Source: Thermohalobaculum sp038524325
GTDB lineage: Bacteria; Pseudomonadota; Alphaproteobacteria; Rhodobacterales; Rhodobacteraceae
Length of the DNA: 17,432 nt
Reading direction: 5' to 3'
Assembly: GCA_038524325.1 (NCBI GenBank)
Contig: JBCBIS010000082.1
Span: forward strand, 1-17,432
Part shown: piece by piece, positions 1 to 7,027 of the stretch
Layout of the letters: each line of letters opens with the position of its first letter
Numbering within the stretch: the first letter of the stretch is position 1
The notes under the pieces: generated by a model
Databases searched by the model: none
The model's input: only the letters and a program-made list of their open reading frames with translations
Told to the model about the DNA's origin: nothing
Program-made: the position numbers and the translations under genes

Positions 1-1119
1 CGCACTCGCATCCAGGGCAATGGTGAGCGCGCGGATCCGGTCGGTGATGACCGGTCGCACAAAGAAATGCGCGAAGGCCAGAGCTCCGCAGACGGCCACG
101 AGGCTGGCGACGATCATCAAGATCATGCTGTTGAACGAGAACAGCACGGCTCCGTCGGTTGCCGCACTGAACTGAGCAGTTTTCCGCTCGACCAGGTTGC
201 GTACCTCAGAACTCAACGCAGTGACGGAGCGATTGATTTCTGCGACCTCGGCCGAGACGAAGGTCTCGGTGCTCAGTTGGCGTTTGCGCAGCCAGGCGAG
301 GCCGAGCGTTGGATCGATCAGGCTGTCGAAGGTCTTGACCGCCTTGGCAATCTCGCCGGCAACGGGGGTGGCGGCCAGTTCTGCCGTCATCTGTCCTAGC
401 GCGTCCAGAACCGGCAGCGCGCTGCGCTGCGCGTCATCGACCTCCGCCACAGATTGCGCATTGACGATCTGCCCCAGCCGCCCGAGCAGAAGATGCGCAA
501 GTCCGCGCACCCTCAGGGCCGTATCAGCCAACTCGGTGGCGTCGGAGGCTTCCGAGGGCGGCGACCCGCCCGCCGGATCTTCGATGACCTGTCCGAGAGC
601 CGCATCAAGGCGCCGATGCGCCGCGTCGACCTCCGCTTTCATGATGTTGATATTTTCGGTGATCGTCCGTCGAATCTGCAGGAGGCCCAACATGCGGCCG
701 ACGCCCGATTCGAGCGTCCAGAGATCCGTGCCGAGCTTGCTCAGATTCGCCTCCGCAACGCCAAAACGGCGCAGCGCCATCAGGTCCGATTGCAGTTGGT
801 TGAGCAGATGCGAGCTTTCGATGCTCATCTCGTTGATCACTGTCTCGCCGTTATCGATCACCGAGGCATTCAGCGAATTGGCCGCCAAAAGCGATATGGC
901 CCCAGCATCGCGGGACAAGGAATAGGCGGTTTGCGCCGCGGGCACTTGGGTCGCCGAGATCTCGGAGACATGCCGTTTCAGCGACCAAAGCGAGAAGATG
1001 CCCACCCCGGCGACGCCCAGCGTCAGGCAGGCAAGCAGTGCGAGGGACCAATGGATCTTGGCGATCACCCCCCTCCTGCCGGAGGTGCGAAAGGTTTCCA
1101 TGCTCTGCGAGACTCGCAT
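1..1119 (-). CDS. Membrane sensor protein, N-terminal part (sensor kinase or chemoreceptor type), runs off left edge
   Basis: The frame is open without a stop for 373 codons from an ATG at 1119 to the window edge, so only the N-terminal part is present. A TGA lies eight codons upstream, so this is the first ATG; GGAG about five bases before it is a good ribosome site. Residues about 20-45 form a first membrane segment. About 280 extracytoplasmic residues follow, rich in leucine, alanine and charged helix-formers, as in long four-helix-bundle sensor domains. A second membrane segment lies at about 325-353, and then FFVRPVITDRIRAL, the usual start of a HAMP linker. This architecture is known from TorS-like hybrid histidine kinases and methyl-accepting proteins. 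The output domain lies outside the window, so kinase versus chemoreceptor cannot be decided. Plus-strand frames across this stretch are shadows. Confidence 0.85.
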   Translation of the reverse strand, partial: MRVSQSMETFRTSGRRGVIAKIHWSLALLACLTLGVAGVGIFSLWSLKRHVSEISATQVPAAQTAYSLSRDAGAISLLAANSLNASVIDNGETVINEMSIESSHLLNQLQSDLMALRRFGVAEANLSKLGTDLWTLESGVGRMLGLLQIRRTITENINIMKAEVDAAHRRLDAALGQVIEDPAGGSPPSEASDATELADTALRVRGLAHLLLGRLGQIVNAQSVAEVDDAQRSALPVLDALGQMTAELAATPVAGEIAKAVKTFDSLIDPTLGLAWLRKRQLSTETFVSAEVAEINRSVTALSSEVRNLVERKTAQFSAATDGAVLFSFNSMILMIVASLVAVCGALAFAHFFVRPVITDRIRALTIALDASA

Positions 1120-1279
1120 CCCGTCTCCGTGACGTTTTTCTCATCGAACGGGGCGCCTGATCGATTGCTTCGAATGCGTGCAAAGGCTGTCAGCCGCTGC
1201 ATCGATTTGTTGAGCTGTGCCGTTCTCTCCCACCCCAAAGGGTCGGCGGAATTTCTATCTATTGCGTGAATTTCGATGA

Positions 1280-1285
1280 ATTATA
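1280..1285 (-). promoter_or_regulatory. Extended -10 promoter of the sensor gene
   Basis: Read on the minus strand, TGG-TATAAT is a perfect -10 hexamer with an extended TGn element. No good -35 is seen 17 bases upstream, which fits an extended -10 promoter. It points at the sensor gene and would give a leader of about 150 bases. Confidence 0.5.
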
Positions 1286-1292
1286 CCACTAG

Positions 1293-1303
1293 TTTAGGCG
1301 CCA
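1293..1303. promoter_or_regulatory. Possible LysR half-site over the sensor promoter
   Basis: TTTAGGCGCCA occurs here and, in inverted orientation, as the right arm of the dyad at 2071-2089 beside the LysR gene (2079-2089 read on the minus strand). It sits just upstream of the -10 box of the sensor promoter, where a bound protein would act. Only one arm is present; the other half of the dyad is not recognisable. Confidence 0.3.
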
Positions 1304-1346
1304 GCCAGTACGCCCTTCTGGTTGCGGGCGGCTTTGGGTCTGGCTG
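1302..1346 (-). terminator. Two-part hairpin after the oxidoreductase gene
   Basis: CAGCCAG (1302-1308) pairs with CTGGCTG (1340-1346), and inside it CGCCC (1311-1315) pairs with GGGCG (1326-1330). The structure follows the oxidoreductase stop codon almost immediately. There is no clear T-run, so its role as a terminator is an inference. Confidence 0.35.
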
Positions 1347-1349
1347 CTG

Positions 1350-1976
1350 TCAAATCAGGGTTTCGGGTCGAACCGGGCTGTCGGGGTGGTGAGCGGGTGC
1401 CGGCAGAGTGAAGCCGGTTTGATAAGCACGCTCCAACAGCGCCGCGCGTCGCGCTGCAGACCCGGTCGAGCCGTTCAGCACCACCATCTGGCGCTCGGTG
1501 AAGCCGAAAAAACCGAATGTGCCTTTGATCCAAGCGGTCTCGAGCGCGGCGAGATAGCCTTCGTCCTCCATCTCATCCGACCGCGCCCCTGCGGGGATCA
1601 GCAGGACGCCGCTGCGCGGCCGTTGCAGCGATATCTCTGGGTCGTCGAGTTGATCATAGGCCCAGCCCCAACACCAGACACGGTCGACCCAGCCCTTCAT
1701 CATCGCCGGCATCCCCCACCAGAACAGCGGAAAGACCAGGCAGATTGCATCCGCCCGGTCGATCCGGGCATGCTCGGCCCGAATATCCGCCGGCACGGTG
1801 GCCGAGCCATCCGCCTCGATATCGGCCGCGGACCAACGCGGGTCGAACCCTTCAGCGTGCAGATCCACCAGCTCGGTCGAATGCCCCGCAGCCTCGGCGC
1901 CTGCGTTGAATTGCCGGGCGACCGCCGCGCTGAACGCGTTCGGGTCGGGGTGATCGAGGAGGGTCAGGACATGCAT
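1350..1976 (-). CDS. NAD(P)H oxidoreductase, flavodoxin-like fold (quinone reductase / MdaB-NQO1 type)
   Basis: The 208-residue product starts MHVLTLLDHPDPNAF, the flavin-phosphate loop of the Flavodoxin_2 family. It also has the family core FPLFWWGMPAMMKGW followed by a VDRVWCWGWAY-like segment, and the later FGFFGF motif. These cytoplasmic FAD/FMN enzymes reduce quinones or other electrophiles with two electrons from NAD(P)H. The substrate cannot be told from sequence. I chose the ATG at 1976 because it matches the family's usual N-terminus. An upstream in-frame ATG at 1994 would add six residues and has a GAGG about ten bases ahead. The gene is divergent from a LysR regulator, an arrangement typical of a regulator controlling its neighbour, often in response to quinones or oxidants (inference). 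Confidence 0.88.
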   Translation of the reverse strand: MHVLTLLDHPDPNAFSAAVARQFNAGAEAAGHSTELVDLHAEGFDPRWSAADIEADGSATVPADIRAEHARIDRADAICLVFPLFWWGMPAMMKGWVDRVWCWGWAYDQLDDPEISLQRPRSGVLLIPAGARSDEMEDEGYLAALETAWIKGTFGFFGFTERQMVVLNGSTGSAARRAALLERAYQTGFTLPAPAHHPDSPVRPETLI

Positions 1977-2032
1977 CTTTCTGTTCCGCAGCATCGGCAG
2001 GCGACCTCAAAGACTGCGCGACACTCGCATCC

Positions 2033-2054
2033 GGTGACGTCACCACGGGTGGTC
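2033..2054. promoter_or_regulatory. Palindromes in the divergent promoter region
   Basis: GGTGACGTCACC (2033-2044) is a perfect 12-base palindrome. It is followed directly by ACCAC-GG-GTGGT (2043-2054), an inverted repeat that shares its first bases. Both lie between the divergent oxidoreductase and LysR genes. The binding protein is unknown. Confidence 0.3.
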
Positions 2055-2070
2055 GTTTTGTCGCAGATCG

Positions 2071-2089
2071 TTTAGACGTGGCGCCTAAA
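2071..2089. promoter_or_regulatory. Likely LysR operator dyad
   Basis: TTTAGACGTGGCGCCTAAA is a dyad of two nine-base arms around a central G. The arms agree at seven of nine positions (TTTAGRCGY). It lies 25 bases before the LysR start codon and about 95 bases before the oxidoreductase start. That is the usual place for LysR-type autoregulation and divergent activation. The assignment is from position and symmetry only. Confidence 0.45.
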
Positions 2090-2113
2090 GACGTGAAGCG
2101 GAGAGCGCGCCGG

Positions 2114-3031
2114 ATGGAACTCAGACAGATCAGATATTTTCTCGCCCTCAGCGAGACACTGAATTTCACCCGGGCGGCGGAGCGGTGCAATGTCACCCAG
2201 CCGACCCTGACGCTCTCGATCAAGAAACTGGAGGAGGAACTCGGCGGCTCGCTGATCCATCGCGAGCGCAACCGGACGCATCTGACCCAGCTCGGCCAAA
2301 TGGTGCTGCCGTTTCTGGAGCAAGTCTATGAGAGCAGCGATGCCGCCCGCGCGATTGCCAGCGACCTCAACCGAGGAGCAAGGATCCCGCTCAGCCTTGG
2401 CGTGTCGGATGCGGTCGAGAAATCCCATCTCCTCCAGCCGATCCGCGAGGTCCGCTCGGTCGCCGAAGGGTTGGAGTTGCATGTCGAGGGCGGCTCTGAC
2501 CTCAATCTGGTCGAGCGGCTGCTGGACGGCGACCTGAACCTCGCCATTGTCGACGCCTCGGTCGCGACCGAGCCCAGGCTGCGCTGCCACACGCTCTACA
2601 CCGAGGAGATGGTGGTGATCCTGCAGGAGACGGATCCGCTGGCCGGGCAGGAGATGTTGTCGTTGCAGGATGTGCTCGACCGCCACTGGGTCGGCCTGCT
2701 GCACTCACCGGTCCACCAGGATTTCGCGATGTCGGCTGCGGCGCGCAATGCCGACTGGAGCATCCGCCACCGCGCCACCCGCCCGGTCGAGGCGCAGGTC
2801 CTGGTTCTCTCCGATCTTGGCCTGACGCTGGGTGGCGATCACGAGCCGCTGATCCCGGGGCTGACCTTCTGCCCCCTGGCCGAGCCGCTCCTCACCCGGT
2901 CGATCGTCGTGGCGGAAGTGCGCGGGCGGCAATCGTCTTCGGCGGCGGTGACGCTGACGCGACTGTTGCGGGCGCAATCCTACCTGCCGAGAAGGCGTTA
3001 CGCGCCGGATAATCTGGACACGGTCGCCTGA
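2114..3031 (+). CDS. LysR-family transcriptional regulator
   Basis: The 305-residue product begins MELRQIRYFLALSETLNF, the classic LysR N-terminus. The winged helix-turn-helix covers about residues 16-40 (TRAAERCNVTQPTLTLSIKK). An effector-binding domain follows from about residue 90 to the end, and the length is normal for the family. The ATG at 2114 fits the family start and has GGAG about eleven bases upstream. The in-frame ATG at 2078 would add 12 basic residues and would overlap the operator-like dyad at 2071-2089. The gene is divergent from the flavodoxin-fold oxidoreductase, its most likely target. Its 3' end overlaps that of the convergent peroxiredoxin-like gene by 34 bases. The inducer is unknown. 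Confidence 0.93.
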   Translation: MELRQIRYFLALSETLNFTRAAERCNVTQPTLTLSIKKLEEELGGSLIHRERNRTHLTQLGQMVLPFLEQVYESSDAARAIASDLNRGARIPLSLGVSDAVEKSHLLQPIREVRSVAEGLELHVEGGSDLNLVERLLDGDLNLAIVDASVATEPRLRCHTLYTEEMVVILQETDPLAGQEMLSLQDVLDRHWVGLLHSPVHQDFAMSAAARNADWSIRHRATRPVEAQVLVLSDLGLTLGGDHEPLIPGLTFCPLAEPLLTRSIVVAEVRGRQSSSAAVTLTRLLRAQSYLPRRRYAPDNLDTVA

Positions 3032-3651
3032 AGCACCGCGTCCGGATGCGGTCTGATGCGTTGGTCGGCCTCGCCGATCACATCCAGAACCGTCCGGTCC
3101 GCTCCGATGATGAAAGTGGTGGCCATCGGCATGAACCAGGTCTCGTTGCCATAGAGGGTGCCGAGGTCATACCCATGGCTCAGCAGAACCTCCCGCTCCT
3201 GTTCCGCCACGGCGACGAGCAGGCCATAGGCCAAAGCAGCGCCGAAATCGACATCGCAGAGGATCTTGTAGTCGAGCTCCAGCGTGGCGCGGGTCTCGGC
3301 CGCGCGCCCCCCGGTCTCGGGCGTGATGACCGCAATTTGCAGCCCCGCGGCGCGATAGGCCGCGCAGGCGCGCTGCAGCGCCGTCATCTGGGCGGTGCAA
3401 TAGGGGCACCAGAGCCCGCGCACGAAAACCAGGCTCAGCGCCCGGTGATCGTGCAGCAGCTTCTCCAGCGTCAAGATCTGGCCCGAGGCGCAGGGCAGCG
3501 CGAAATCCGGGGCGGTGTCGCCCGGGGCCGGGCGGCGGTCGCGCTGTCCGATCCCTTCGATGAAGCCAATCAGGCGGTCGTGATGCGGGCCGACGGCTGC
3601 CTCGGTCTCGCGTCGGATACGCGCCAGTTCCGCCTCGAAGTCAGTCGTCAT
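2998..3651 (-). CDS. Peroxiredoxin-like thioredoxin-fold protein (AhpC/TSA family)
   Basis: The 217-residue product has an N-terminal helical part and then PGDTAPDFALP, typical of AhpC/TSA proteins, at about residues 43-54. LVFVRGLWCPYCTAQM (about 74-89) carries a CPYC pair at 82-85 in the active-site position. The pair places it among thioredoxin-fold peroxidases or reductases often annotated as 'peroxiredoxin-like', acting in the cytoplasm since no signal peptide is seen. A further cysteine lies in the ILCDVD segment. I chose the ATG at 3651 (MTTDFEAEL). The upstream start at 3696 adds an atypical basic stretch. The ribosome site is weak. The gene is convergent with, and overlaps, the LysR gene, and is divergent from the P460 operon. 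The physiological substrate is unknown. Confidence 0.88.
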   Translation of the reverse strand: MTTDFEAELARIRRETEAAVGPHHDRLIGFIEGIGQRDRRPAPGDTAPDFALPCASGQILTLEKLLHDHRALSLVFVRGLWCPYCTAQMTALQRACAAYRAAGLQIAVITPETGGRAAETRATLELDYKILCDVDFGAALAYGLLVAVAEQEREVLLSHGYDLGTLYGNETWFMPMATTFIIGADRTVLDVIGEADQRIRPHPDAVLQATVSRLSGA

Positions 3652-3740
3652 CCCGGTCACCCAATGGTCGCATCGGCGTGACGGCCACCCTAGCACCGCC
3701 TGGGCGGCACCAGAAGCTCGCGCCGCAAATCGGAACCATT

Positions 3741-3757
3741 GAGAATTTTAATTTCTC
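3741..3757. promoter_or_regulatory. AT-rich dyad in the divergent peroxiredoxin/P460 promoter region
   Basis: GAGAATTTTAATTTCTC is an imperfect palindrome: 14 of 16 flanking bases are symmetric. It is an AT island in a very GC-rich stretch. It also contains -10-like hexamers on both strands (TTTAAT on plus, TAAAAT on minus), so it may be both operator and promoter core. It matches no regulator site I can name with confidence. Confidence 0.4.
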
Positions 3758-3827
3758 TGCGCCGCGCCGCTCCCTCAGTTTTGGGAGGCCTCGGAAGGAT
3801 CCGGGCCGACTTGTTGCGAGGATATCC

Positions 3828-4427
3828 ATGACCCGCGCAATCCATCGCATCTCCATCGCGCTCGCGCTGTCCTTGACGGCCGCGGCCGGAATGGCGGCCG
3901 CCGACGAGATCAACCGCGCCAGCTTCAATGCCGACGGCTCGGTGAACATCCCCGAGAACTGGCGGCAATGGGTGTTTGTCGGGGCGCCGCTGACGCCCAA
4001 CGCCCTGAACGATGGCGCCGCCGCGTTCCAAGAGTATCACAACGTCTATATCGAACCCTCCGCCTTCGCCCATTGGCAGGAGACCGGGACCTGGGCCGAT
4101 GGCACGCAATTCGCGAAAGAGCTGACCCTGCTTCGCAAGGGGGATGATTGCGAGGCCGCCACGGGGGCCTGTTTCGAAAGCTCGGGCAACGGCTATTTCC
4201 AGGGCGAATTCTCGGGCCTGGAACTGAAGGTGCGCGACGCGGAGCGCTTTGCCGGGGAGCCGGGCAACTGGGCCTATTTCAGCTTTGGCCACAAGGCGCC
4301 GCCCTATGAGCAGACCGCGACCGCCTTCCCGACCGAGAGCTGCAATGCCTGCCATGACGCGAATGCGGTGGATGACTTCGTCTTCACCCAGTACTACCCC
4401 GTGCTGCGCGCTGCGAAGCCTCAGTAA
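3828..4427 (+). CDS. Exported cytochrome P460 family protein (first of two)
   Basis: The 199-residue product has a signal peptide (about residues 1-24, ending near AAAD). A beta-rich P460 core follows, with a c-type haem site CNACH at 172-176 near the C-terminus, where the family carries it. WADGTQFAKEL includes Lys97; by eye it falls where P460 proteins carry the lysine cross-linked to haem, but the alignment needs checking. Cytochromes P460 act in the periplasm on hydroxylamine or nitric oxide; cytochrome c'-beta relatives bind NO without the cross-link. Cys108 and Cys115 could form a disulfide, and the second paralogue lacks them. The ATG at 3828 has GAGGAT upstream and starts the signal peptide; earlier in-frame starts would bury it. 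One base separates this gene from the next P460 gene, so the two are co-transcribed. Confidence 0.88.
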   Translation: MTRAIHRISIALALSLTAAAGMAAADEINRASFNADGSVNIPENWRQWVFVGAPLTPNALNDGAAAFQEYHNVYIEPSAFAHWQETGTWADGTQFAKELTLLRKGDDCEAATGACFESSGNGYFQGEFSGLELKVRDAERFAGEPGNWAYFSFGHKAPPYEQTATAFPTESCNACHDANAVDDFVFTQYYPVLRAAKPQ

Positions 4428-4428
4428 G

Positions 4429-5004
4429 ATGCGCCTTGCACGTGCCCTCCCGCTCTGCCTCGCATTGGTCGCGGTGCAGGGACAGGCCGAGGAGATCGAG
4501 GACGGTTTTGCCCTCGCGGTCCACGGTGCCGGTCAGATCAAACTGCCCCAGGCCGATTTCCGCGCCGATTGGACCGTTCTCGGCACCTGGATCGTCGCTG
4601 GTGGAGAGACGGTTGGCGATCAGGCCGGTGCGGCGGGCCTGCATGTCACCTATACCCAGCCCGGCGTGGCCGCGCATTACCGAGCCACTGGCGAGTTCCC
4701 GGACGGCACGGTTCTGGTCAAGGAACTCTTTGCTGCCGAGACCCGCGAGATGACGACCGGAGTGATCAGCCATGCGGCCGAGCTCGAAGGCTGGTTCGTG
4801 ATGGTCAAGGACCGCGAGGGCCGGTTCCCGGGCAATCCGCTCTGGGGCGATGGCTGGGGCTGGGGATATTTCAGCGCCGATGCGCCGGACAGGCCGGTCA
4901 CCGAGGATTACGCCGGCGAGTGCCTCGCCTGCCATGTCCCGGCGCAAGAGACCGACTGGGTTTATGTCTGGGGCTATCCGGTTCTGCAAAGCACCCAGAA
5001 GTAA
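4429..5004 (+). CDS. Exported cytochrome P460 family protein (second of two)
   Basis: The 191-residue product has a signal peptide (about 1-20, ending QGQA) and the same fold signature as its upstream neighbour: FPDGTVLVKEL with Lys98, and the haem motif CLACH at 165-169. Both proteins end in a similar block, D-x-V/W-F/Y-x-x-x-Y-P-V-L. Apart from these motifs the two sequences are far apart, so this is an old duplication or two independently acquired paralogues. The role is presumably periplasmic NO or hydroxylamine chemistry, or NO binding, as known for the family. The ATG begins one base after the upstream stop codon, and no separate strong ribosome site is seen, so translation is probably coupled to the first gene. 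Two hairpins follow before the beta-propeller gene. Confidence 0.88.
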   Translation: MRLARALPLCLALVAVQGQAEEIEDGFALAVHGAGQIKLPQADFRADWTVLGTWIVAGGETVGDQAGAAGLHVTYTQPGVAAHYRATGEFPDGTVLVKELFAAETREMTTGVISHAAELEGWFVMVKDREGRFPGNPLWGDGWGWGYFSADAPDRPVTEDYAGECLACHVPAQETDWVYVWGYPVLQSTQK

Positions 5005-5005
5005 C

Positions 5006-5060
5006 GGGTCGGCCCTGCTGGGCCGGCCCTTCCCTGCCGAGGCGTTGCTCTTCGGCAGGG
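5006..5060 (+). terminator. Two consecutive hairpins between the P460 genes and the beta-propeller gene
   Basis: The first hairpin (5006-5029) has a ten-base stem with one G-T pair and a TGCT loop. The second (5032-5060) has a perfect nine-base stem, CCCTGCCGA with TCGGCAGGG. Neither is followed by a long T-run. They may act as a partial terminator or as an mRNA processing or stability element that sets different levels for upstream and downstream genes. Confidence 0.5.
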
Positions 5061-5097
5061 TGCACTTCCACAGATCCAAGCTTCAGGAGACGTTGCG

Positions 5098-6381
5098 ATG
5101 TTGTCAAAGATCGCGAAATGCTGCGCATTGCTGGGCCTGTTGCCGCTGGCAACGGCGCCGGCGCTTGCCGGGTCGATGGTCTACACCATGACGAACGACC
5201 CGGTGGAGAACGGGAATGCCATCCTCGCTTATGAGATTGCCGAGGACGGGCAGTTGACGCTCTCGGGCCGCTATCCGACCGGGGGTGCTGGGTGGCGCAC
5301 GCCGCATGAGCTGCCTCATTTCGGCCCGTTCGATATCGACCAGCCGGTGATCATCGACCGCGACAGCAACCGGCTCTTCGCCGTCAATGGCGGCTCGGAC
5401 AGCATCGCGGTTTTCGATATCGGCGAGGACGGCGCGCTGGCCCCGGTGCCGGGCTCGCCCTTCGCCTCGGGTGGAGTCAATCCTGCCTCGATCGGCCATG
5501 CCGGCGACCGGCTGGTGGTGGTCAACAAGAATGCCGATCCCGACCGGGATATGAGCGCCACCCGCCCGAACTACTCGGTCTTTGAGATTGCGGAGAACGG
5601 CGCCCTCGCCGGGGCTGCGGGGGGCTATGTCGTGCTGGATGACGCCGCCCGTTCCCCCACCCAAGCGCTGGTGGTCCGCGAAAAGTTCGTCTTTGACGGC
5701 GATTTCGGCAGCTTCTGGATCCCGGCGCGCGAGGCGATGTGGGGTGCGGGGATGAAGGATCTTCGCCCCAGCCTGCTCCGCGCGCTGCGGCTCGAGGGTG
5801 GCAAGATCAGCCTCGTCCAGGAATTGGAGGCGCCGGCCAGTGCCTTCGAGGGCGGTCTCGACACCGATCAGGATGGCGTGCCCGACCCGCTGATGTTCGG
5901 CCTGATGGCGCATCCCAGCGAGGACTTGCTCTATGTCTCGTTCGTCACGGCGGGCAAGCTGGGCGTCTATGCGTTCGACGAAACCGGCGCGCTGAGTTTC
6001 CTGACTGCGGTGCCCAATTCGGGTGGTTTGATCTGCTGGGTCCTCATCAACGCCGATGGCACCCGCGCCTATACGACGAATAACGGCGATGACTCGGTCT
6101 CGGTCTATGACCTCACCGATCCCCGCGCGCCGAAGGAGATCCAGCATCTCGCGCTCCGTGGCTATGGCGCGCCCTACCAGCTCGGGCTGACGCCGGACGA
6201 GACGCATCTGATCATCTCGAAGCACCGGACCTTCCCGACGACGCCGGTCGGGGACGGATCGGTTCTCAACGTGCTCTCGGTGGCGGCGGATGGGACCTTG
6301 GAGGAGGTGGCAACCTCGCCGGTTACCGTTCCCTCTCGTGGCGATCTGTTTGCGCGGCCGATGGGGGTCGCGACCTATTGA
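5098..6381 (+). CDS. Exported beta-propeller protein, lactonase (YbhE/Pgl)-like fold
   Basis: The 427-residue product has a signal peptide (about 1-24, LATAPALAGS) and repeated blade motifs of the type AVFDIGEDGAL, SVFEIAENGAL, GVYAFDETGAL and SVYDLTDP. These are characteristic of seven-bladed propellers annotated as lactonase-family or YVTN-type proteins. Because it is exported, it is unlikely to be the cytosolic 6-phosphogluconolactonase. A role as periplasmic binding or redox partner protein, or as an unknown lactonase, is equally possible. An inserted acidic loop DTDQDGVPDP at 255-264 looks like a calcium-binding type-3 repeat. AGGAGA eight bases before the ATG is a good ribosome site. 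It lies 93 bases downstream of the P460 pair on the same strand, likely the same operon but separated by two hairpins. Function not recognised. Confidence 0.85.
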   Translation: MLSKIAKCCALLGLLPLATAPALAGSMVYTMTNDPVENGNAILAYEIAEDGQLTLSGRYPTGGAGWRTPHELPHFGPFDIDQPVIIDRDSNRLFAVNGGSDSIAVFDIGEDGALAPVPGSPFASGGVNPASIGHAGDRLVVVNKNADPDRDMSATRPNYSVFEIAENGALAGAAGGYVVLDDAARSPTQALVVREKFVFDGDFGSFWIPAREAMWGAGMKDLRPSLLRALRLEGGKISLVQELEAPASAFEGGLDTDQDGVPDPLMFGLMAHPSEDLLYVSFVTAGKLGVYAFDETGALSFLTAVPNSGGLICWVLINADGTRAYTTNNGDDSVSVYDLTDPRAPKEIQHLALRGYGAPYQLGLTPDETHLIISKHRTFPTTPVGDGSVLNVLSVAADGTLEEVATSPVTVPSRGDLFARPMGVATY

Positions 6382-6386
6382 GAACA

Positions 6387-6413
6387 GCGGCGCCCGCCAG
6401 TAACGGGCGCCGC
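6387..6413. terminator. Strong hairpin between convergent propeller and cupin genes
   Basis: GCGGCGCCCG (6387-6396) and CGGGCGCCGC (6404-6413) form a perfect ten-base stem with a seven-base loop. The hairpin starts six bases after the propeller stop codon and is followed by the pyrimidine-rich CTTCTGT. It can serve both converging transcripts. Confidence 0.7.
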
Positions 6414-6436
6414 CTTCTGTCCTCGCGTGGAGGCGC

Positions 6437-6814
6437 TCAGCACTCCCCGCTGGTGCAGTTTTCGACTTCGGCCAGGTCGGCGGCCAGGATCACGACATGC
6501 GTGTCGCCGGTATTCCTCCACCAATGCGAGACATCGCCGAATTCAGGGATCGTATCGCCCGCCCTGCGCAGCACCGGCGCGGTCTCCGCCGTCGAGTACT
6601 CGGTGATCTCGCCCTGCAAGATATAGAGCAGCGCCGGCCGCGCGGCATGGCTGTGCCACGGCACGATCCCGCCGACTCCGACATCCACCCGGCGGAAGCG
6701 AAACATCCAGTTCTGGACGGGCAGATCGATGTTCTTGAGGTCGATTTCGCCGAGGGTCGTATCGGTCTCGTCGAGCGGTTCGGTCGGTGGGTTCTCAAGC
6801 TCCGCAAAAGCCAT
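6437..6814 (-). CDS. Small single-domain cupin protein
   Basis: The 125-residue product has one cupin barrel. Motif 1 is GGIVPWHSHAARPALLYILQ (His54, His56), followed by GEITEY, and motif 2 is around DVSHWWRNTGD (His97). These histidines would hold a metal ion. There is no signal peptide, so the protein is cytoplasmic. Single-domain cupins of this size include dioxygenases, isomerases and sensors, and the substrate cannot be told. The C-terminus CTSGEC carries two cysteines, a possible metal or redox site. I chose the ATG at 6814 because AGGAGA stands a few bases upstream; the longer frame from 6847 adds residues ahead of that site. The gene is convergent with the propeller gene and divergent from msrB. 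Confidence 0.8.
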   Translation of the reverse strand: MAFAELENPPTEPLDETDTTLGEIDLKNIDLPVQNWMFRFRRVDVGVGGIVPWHSHAARPALLYILQGEITEYSTAETAPVLRRAGDTIPEFGDVSHWWRNTGDTHVVILAADLAEVENCTSGEC

Positions 6815-7027
6815 CTCATCTCTCCTAATGGGGGCCCTGTCAGGCACAAACGCCCTCTATCCGAGGTGGTCACGCGCCCGCCGATTTGAAATTGCAATCG
6901 TCAATCGGTTTCATAGGCAGGGTTGATTTTGATCGCGCCGCATCGGGCCTAAATGAGAATATCTGAAGACCATGGGCCATCCGCCGGCCCACATCACCGC
7001 ATCGAGGACTGACATCAGGAGAACGCC

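Noticed and set aside
197..1269. Long plus-strand ORFs over the left edge
   Set aside because: The minus-strand frame is open through the whole stretch with good membrane and HAMP features and a ribosome site; the plus frames are arginine/serine-rich shadows.
1112..2040. Shared ACTCGCATCC plus GTGACGT at 1112-1135 and 2023-2040
   Set aside because: The spacing between the two elements differs (7 versus 1 bases) and one copy overlaps a start codon; too weak to call a common regulatory site.
5104..6225. 373-codon minus-strand ORF opposite the beta-propeller gene
   Set aside because: It is a GC-driven antisense frame rich in arginine; the plus strand encodes a signal peptide and clear propeller blades.
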